Source: Hedera helix
Taxonomy: Eukaryota; Streptophyta; Magnoliopsida; Apiales; Araliaceae
Direction of reading: 5' to 3'
DNA length: 64,000 nt
Assembly: GCA_947179155.2 (NCBI GenBank)
Contig: OX359282.1
Coordinates: 11,308,533-11,372,532, forward strand
The position numbers and the translations under genes were made by a program. The notes under the pieces are model-generated. The model was not told where the DNA came from, did not search any database, and saw only the letters and a list, made by a program, of their open reading frames with translations. Below, piece by piece: positions 59,673 through 64,000 of this stretch. Each line of letters opens with the position of its first letter. The stretch's first letter is position 1.

Positions 59673-60428
59673 ACATCATTTACTCAACAGTCTATTCGCT
59701 TGCATCATCGTCAGACAATGAGATTGTCTCGACGATTTACTCCCCATGAAACACTACCTTTGACTTACTCAGAGTTTTCAGGCTTAAACTTTTCTTTTGG
59801 TAGTCAATCATTGCCCCATGATGTGATAACTAGTCCATGCCAAGAATGACATCGAATTCTCCCAATCGAATTGGGATAAGATTTATTCCAAGATTATAAC
59901 CTCCCAATCTAACCCAACAATTCCTATGAACGTACTCTATGGGAATAATTTCTTTGTTGGCTACTTCTACATTCAAAGGATTCTCTAGTTTTACTCGGGG
60001 TAGTTCTAATCTTTTAAAAACTCTTCAGATATAAAAGAACAGGTAGCGCCCGAATCGAATAATACATAAGCATTGATATTATTGATCGAAAGAATACATG
60101 ACACCATATCTTTCGATTCCATAGTATCCTGAGCTGTCATATTGAAGGTGCGTGCTGTTGGCTTATTTGGTTGGAAAGCTGGACAACTAATAGCTAGTTT
60201 GTTGTTGTTACTGCTCTTGTAATCGCTTGCTGCCTCACTTTTCTTCTTTGGACACTCTTTGATCTGATGGTCCGATGCTCCGTATGAAAAACAACCGTTT
60301 CTTTTTCCACTGGGACATTGGGGAGAAATGTGTCCCTGCTGGCCGCAGTTAAAACAAACCTCTCTGCCATTCATGTATTCCGTCGAATGATTCTTGCCAC
60401 ATTTTTCACAACCCTTCCCTTTCTTCAC
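59673..60428 (-). pseudogene. gag zinc knuckles and protease of Tek2
   Basis: Open at 60428-60006: a first knuckle-like CEKCGKNH, a canonical CFNCGQQGHISPQC, and a third unit CFSYGASDHQIKEC with Tyr for the second Cys. A linker leads to the aspartic protease site YVLFDSGATCSFISEEF. A TAG near 60006 and a local frame change follow, but the protease continues (LGGYNLGINLIPIRLGEFDV). A stop in place of Trp follows GMD near 59835. The frame is common with RT. Confidence 0.88.
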
Positions 60429-61233
60429 CGGTCTTCTCGACCAGCTACCTCTGGATGGTTGATTATATGTCCACTTCCTCTTATTCTAATTATGGCTTCC
60501 ACTGCCTCCTTTTTTTACTCCCATCGTGACTTTTCTTATTCTTGTTCTGGTTGAATTTTACTATAGCTTCACTTCCGCCTTTAGCGATGATCGCTTTTTC
60601 CATCAGTGTTGCAAAATCGTTGATTTGTAAGACTACCATTGCTTTGTATACCCATGGTTTTAGACCCTGTTCGAACCTTCTTGCCTTCCTAGCTTTAATG
60701 TCTACTTGATGTGGAGCAAATCGGGCTAACTCGTTAAATTTGGAAGCGTATTCCACCACGGACATGTTCCCCTGTTTCAGTTCTAAAAACTTCATCTCCA
60801 TTCGGGTCTGCATGGTCTCTGGGAAGTAGTTCTCAAAGAACAGACCTTTAAAGCGTACCCATATGATAAAGCCTTCTCCTGCTCTCCCTTTGTTGACTTT
60901 CCACCAAAAGTTCGCCTCCCCTTTCAGAATGAAAGTAGCGAATGAAGTTTTTTGTTCATCAGCCACTCTTGCAACCTCAAATACTTTTTCTAACTCTTCT
61001 ACCCATGTTTGGGCCTCAATGGGATCAGTGGAGCCCTGAATTCTGGTGGTCCCACAAGCTTGAAGTCCTTGAAGCTTGCCAAGTGACCCGCAAGCTGATC
61101 CCTTACTGCTTGAGGCCTGCCCCTCACTGCCTTTGCTAAAATGTTTGTGAAGCCCCATTGGATCTGTCTGACCCTCCGTGTTATTTACTGACTCTTCTAC
61201 TTGTTGATTAGGGGGAATACATCTTGGTGGCAT
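60429..61233 (-). pseudogene. gag: gag of Tek2 (capsid)
   Basis: ATG at 61233 (MPPRCIPPNQQVEESVNN). The capsid portion is open for 247 codons: WVEELEKVFEVARV, FATFILKGEANFWWK, FKGLFFENYFPETMQ, FLELKQGNMSVVEYASKF, NELARFAPHQVD. A TAA at 60490 and a one-frame shift separate it from the NKRKWTYNQ linker and the zinc knuckles. Compared with Tek1 it has an intact start codon, so it defines the gag start for both. Confidence 0.9.
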
Positions 61234-61436
61234 TGTCTGTTATCAATAACCCATAAATTATAACTTTATATTTAGTAAATCATGCAACATCTTAGTTAAG
61301 CATTTAATAATAAATATAGATAGATTAGACACATAAAAATCATGTTATAACTGCAATTATATTCATATACTAAAACAGTAGTGCCTAATACTTTACATCA
61401 CAAACATATTTCTATAAATGATTACTACGGTATTTG

Positions 61437-61583
61437 TCCCTTAACAACAAAAGTAGGGATCTAAACCGTTCTACCACTATGATATAATAAAAGGTGGGGT
61501 TTACACATCTATCCCCAAATGATAACACATAAGGATGGGATTTACAACCACTAACTGCCCCTACTATGAACAAAAGTTGGGAC
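61437..61583 (-). repeat. Four tandem hairpins between ORF0 and gag in Tek2
   Basis: Inverted repeats at 61437-61460 (TCCC...GGGA, plus-strand view), 61473-61498 (ACCAC...GTGG), 61512-61540 (TCCCCA...TGGGA) and 61557-61583 (GCCCC...GGGAC), at ~40-nt intervals in the ~390-nt spacer. Tek1 has equivalents in the same place. Confidence 0.7.
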
Positions 61584-61623
61584 TCAACTGTATCTATGTA
61601 TAATACTTAAGGTAATAAAGAGG

Positions 61624-62769
61624 TCACTGGTCCATCCTACGGGCAGCGTCCTCGTGCTCCTGACGAGCAATCCTATCCACAATTCAGCAGCTCACCACCT
61701 TTCTGCTCATATTCTCTTCTCGAGGAAACCTCCTGATCTTGCTCCTCAGCCTGCCAAAGGCTGTGTTGAGAGTAAAACCTGTTGTATCCACTCAGGTTGT
61801 AATGGCTCGGACCTGCTCCTCTAGCTCATCAACCCTAGTGGTTGTTTTCATCCAAGACTCATGAAATAAGTCTCTCACATGACCCTTTAGTTATAAATCG
61901 ACAGTCATTGTTTGCAGCTGAACTCGGGTTGCATCCTTTTTTGCTCTATATCGATCAGCTCTGACCTCTGCCTGTACCAACTGGTCCCCCATCTGAATTA
62001 GGTGCTGACCGTCCACAATCCTCTCCTCAGTAAGCTCCCTCATGTGTCTGGATGTCTCCATCCACTTGTTTGACATGCGGATCTTATCTGCGATCTCCAA
62101 GTCAAACTCAGCTGTCATCTCGGTCAGCTGTGTCTGTAACTCCTCCCTATTTGTCTGGAGTCCCTCAGCCCTGACCTCTGACAACTTCAGCTACTGTCTC
62201 AACTTTTTGACCTCCTTTACTCTCTAGTAGGCCACATCTCGGTACTGTCCCTCCATCACTTGATGGGTCTGGTTTTGCTCCTCTAAGACAGCAATTCGGC
62301 TCGCCTGCTGAGCCCTCTCCTCCAACAACTCTAAGATACTGTCGACGTAAAGATGCTTAATCCCCTGGAAATCGGTATGGTACTCCGGTGCTGCATGATC
62401 GGCCTTCTCAATGGGCGCTAGCTCCTGCTCTCCCTCCTCGGGATCAGAATCTGTAATGTGGTCTCCCTGGGAGTCACCACCCTCATACTCCTCATCATCA
62501 TCTCCAAATCTCATCACACCTCCAATAATAGGCTCTCCTGCGAAATATGTCTCAGTTTCCATTGGTACCTCTAGCTCAACCACTCGGAGCTGCTCGGTAA
62601 CAATCTGGATATACTGAAACTCCCCCTGGTTTGCCTTAGGTGATGCCTCCCTATCGAATGGCGACATCTCGAGACCGGGCACAACGGTATATCCGTCTGT
62701 CACCGAGTCCATAGGAATCTTTCGTGGTTCCTCCTTTCTCGATCGTCTGGACTTGCCCACCTCTGGCAT
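61624..62769 (-). pseudogene. ORF0 of Tek2: unrecognised acidic/coiled-coil protein before gag
   Basis: ATG at 62769, ~230 nt after the PBS. One frame of 381 codons to TGA at 61626-61624, interrupted by five stops (62226, 62193, 61893, 61794, 61686 as first bases) and no frameshift. Residues 1-30 are basic (GKSRRSRKEEPRK). Residues ~60-140 are strongly acidic (DDDEEYEGGD, DSDPEEGEQE). From ~150, HLYVDSILELLEERAQQ begins a long heptad-rich region (LQTQLTEMTAEFDLEIADKI, RELTEERI, AEVRADRYRAKKDATRV) to ~residue 330. The end is EHEDAARRMDQ. It shares start, junction and tail with Tek1 ORF0. No catalytic motif or membrane segment is visible. Possible roles are a structural or RNA-binding partner of gag, or a host-interaction protein; none is shown. 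Confidence 0.78.
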
Positions 62770-62998
62770 CCTATAGTCAGCACAAAATAAACATGTCAGT
62801 ACAACAATAAAATATATTCATTGATAAAGTGAAATTATATTTTATCATGTACAGCTTGGCTCAATGGATTTCCTCAATCCACCTAAAAAAATACTCAACA
62901 TGATGAATCTCCCCGATTCATTTCCTAACGCACTCGATATGAGTTTAGTACTAAGGTTATAACCTAGGTTTCACAATTCCTAATGTTTATAACCCTAA

Positions 62999-63010
62999 GC
63001 TCTGATACCA
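62999..63010 (-). other. Primer-binding site of Tek2 (tRNA-iMet)
   Basis: Minus-strand TGGTATCAGAGC, 3 nt from the 5' LTR end at 63014. Confidence 0.93.
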
Positions 63011-63013
63011 ACC

Positions 63014-63501
63014 TATGAAACCCCCAAAATTCAGATACTAGTACCTCGAACTTGGTGCTCACGTCATCATACAATCATTCACCTCCAAACAACATAATAT
63101 ACTAATGCGGAATAAAATAAACATATGTTGTTTATACAAAAGGTTTACTTACTAGTCCCAAGGTTCGAAACCTTAACAAAAATACATCATGAGTCAAAAT
63201 CAAATGTGATAGGGTTCGTGTTATATCATAATAGTTCACAAAATAAATCTAACTTAGGCAATTTACATTTTAAATACATTTAAGGTTTCAGCTTTCCCTT
63301 GCCTTTATCTCCCTTAGAGCTCTCAGGTTTTGCTGCAATAAGTATCATGACATAGCAAGGATAAGCAACTAGCTTGCTTAGTAAGTTTTAATGAACAATG
63401 TATAAAATATGTCATGGTAGAATAAGATTTGAATGTTTCAAAGGATTCTGAAATAATGCATGAATAGTATAATAAAAAATTGAACAACAAAGGACAGTTT
63501 G
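63014..63501 (-). repeat. 5' LTR of Tek2 (3'-terminal part)
   Basis: Aligns with the left end of the 3' LTR (52641-53128) until GGACAGTTTG, then is interrupted by a new LTR. Its terminal bases are TATGAAACCCCC (plus view) where the other copy has TGTGACACCCCC. Confidence 0.9.
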
Positions 63502-64000
63502 TGTAACGACCCGAAAATCTGAACAAACTCCATTCTCGACTTTGGCCGTTAACAACACATTCACCGTCTAGTTTCATATCATTAATCGATGATAATAATA
63601 AAAAAATGCGGAATAATTAAAGCTTCTCCTTCATAACTCTTCTTTGCCCTGAATCTCAACCTTAATCATTTACACACCATTGAATCAACTCTAATTTTTT
63701 TATGATTCACCTCATCAGAGTAATTTCTGAATCTTACATTCAATTAGAAAATCTTAACAGAACCAATAACGCAAACTTTACAACTTAATATTATCCATTA
63801 CCATGTACTTACATACATGGAACTTAACATAAATCATAGAAATATCAACTCAACTAAAGCATTTAAATCCTCATGCATTACTCCTGCTTCATGCTATTCA
63901 AGTAACACATAACTTTGTCTTGAATTCTTAACCTGCAAAAATGGTTATTTGCAAGGGTGAGCAAATAATTGCTCGCAAGTATAAGAGTAACAACAATAGT
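63502..64000 (-). mobile_element. LTR S8 (partial), inserted in the Tek2 5' LTR
   Basis: Plus-strand TGTAACGACCCGAAAATC is the 3' end of a minus-oriented Tekay-type LTR. The Tek2 LTR would continue GGTTATTTAAATACC here. It contains ATGCGGAATAATTAA and the conserved hairpin (63951-63980). The rest lies beyond the window, so solo versus complete cannot be decided. GTTTG (63497-63501) is the candidate target duplication. Confidence 0.75.
63951..63980 (-). promoter_or_regulatory. Conserved LTR hairpin motif (S8 copy)
   Basis: Minus-strand ACTTGCGAGC, loop AATTATTT, GCTCACCCTTGC. Confidence 0.55.

Overview
This is repeat-dense, AT-rich nuclear DNA from a flowering plant. The evidence is plant Ty3/gypsy chromoviruses with chromodomains, primer-binding sites for plant initiator tRNA-Met and tRNA-Asp, telobox and site-II promoter words, and Athila-like and Tat-like LTRs. 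I found no host gene, rRNA, tRNA or CRISPR array. Nearly every base can be assigned to an LTR retrotransposon. The only stretch I cannot assign is 73 bp (52568-52640), which carries a run of 22 G.

Layout, outermost to innermost. (1) NA1, plus strand, 14729-34547, is a coding-free element with ~4.1 kb LTRs whose left end lies outside the window. Its 5' LTR was entered by NA2 (minus strand; 5' LTR 7988-14728, internal leader at 1-857) and by the Athila-like element Ath1 (15577-22041, TSD GCTAC). Its 3' LTR holds solo LTR S4 (27161-30600, TSD GTAAA). NA2 holds solo LTR S1 (863-7961, TSD ATAAC), which holds the internally deleted element DEL1 (2817-6947, TSD GTTTA). The NA2 LTR also holds a Tat-like solo LTR (9572-11711). 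(2) Tek1, plus strand, 34553-52567, is a decayed Tekay-like chromovirus abutting NA1. Its 5' LTR holds solo LTR S5 (36439-40837, TSD GTTAT). Its integrase is split by a copia-type solo LTR (46513-49265, TSD AAAGG), itself split by solo LTR S7 (47708-48928, TSD GTCTT). (3) Tek2, minus strand, 52641 to beyond the right edge, is a second Tekay-like chromovirus. Its 5' LTR is entered at 63502 by another LTR that runs off the window.

Tek1 and Tek2 have the order LTR, PBS, ORF0, hairpin-rich spacer, gag, PR-RT-RNaseH-INT-chromodomain, PPT, LTR. All their genes are broken by stops and frameshifts. ORF0 is an extra gene before gag with an acidic N-terminus, a coiled-coil middle and a shared C-terminal tail. 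I do not recognise it, and it is the best candidate here for something undescribed. NA1 and NA2 share the Tekay-type LTR ends, PBS and leader but show no coding capacity, so they may have been mobilised in trans.

Several signals recur across LTR families: a TGAGC/GCTCA hairpin followed by CTTGC near the LTR 3' end (12 copies); GC-rich palindromic islands that vary by family; arrays of site-II words in some U3 regions; and a stem-loop array downstream of the TATA box in the S4/DEL1 family. All alignments were made by eye, so identities are qualitative.
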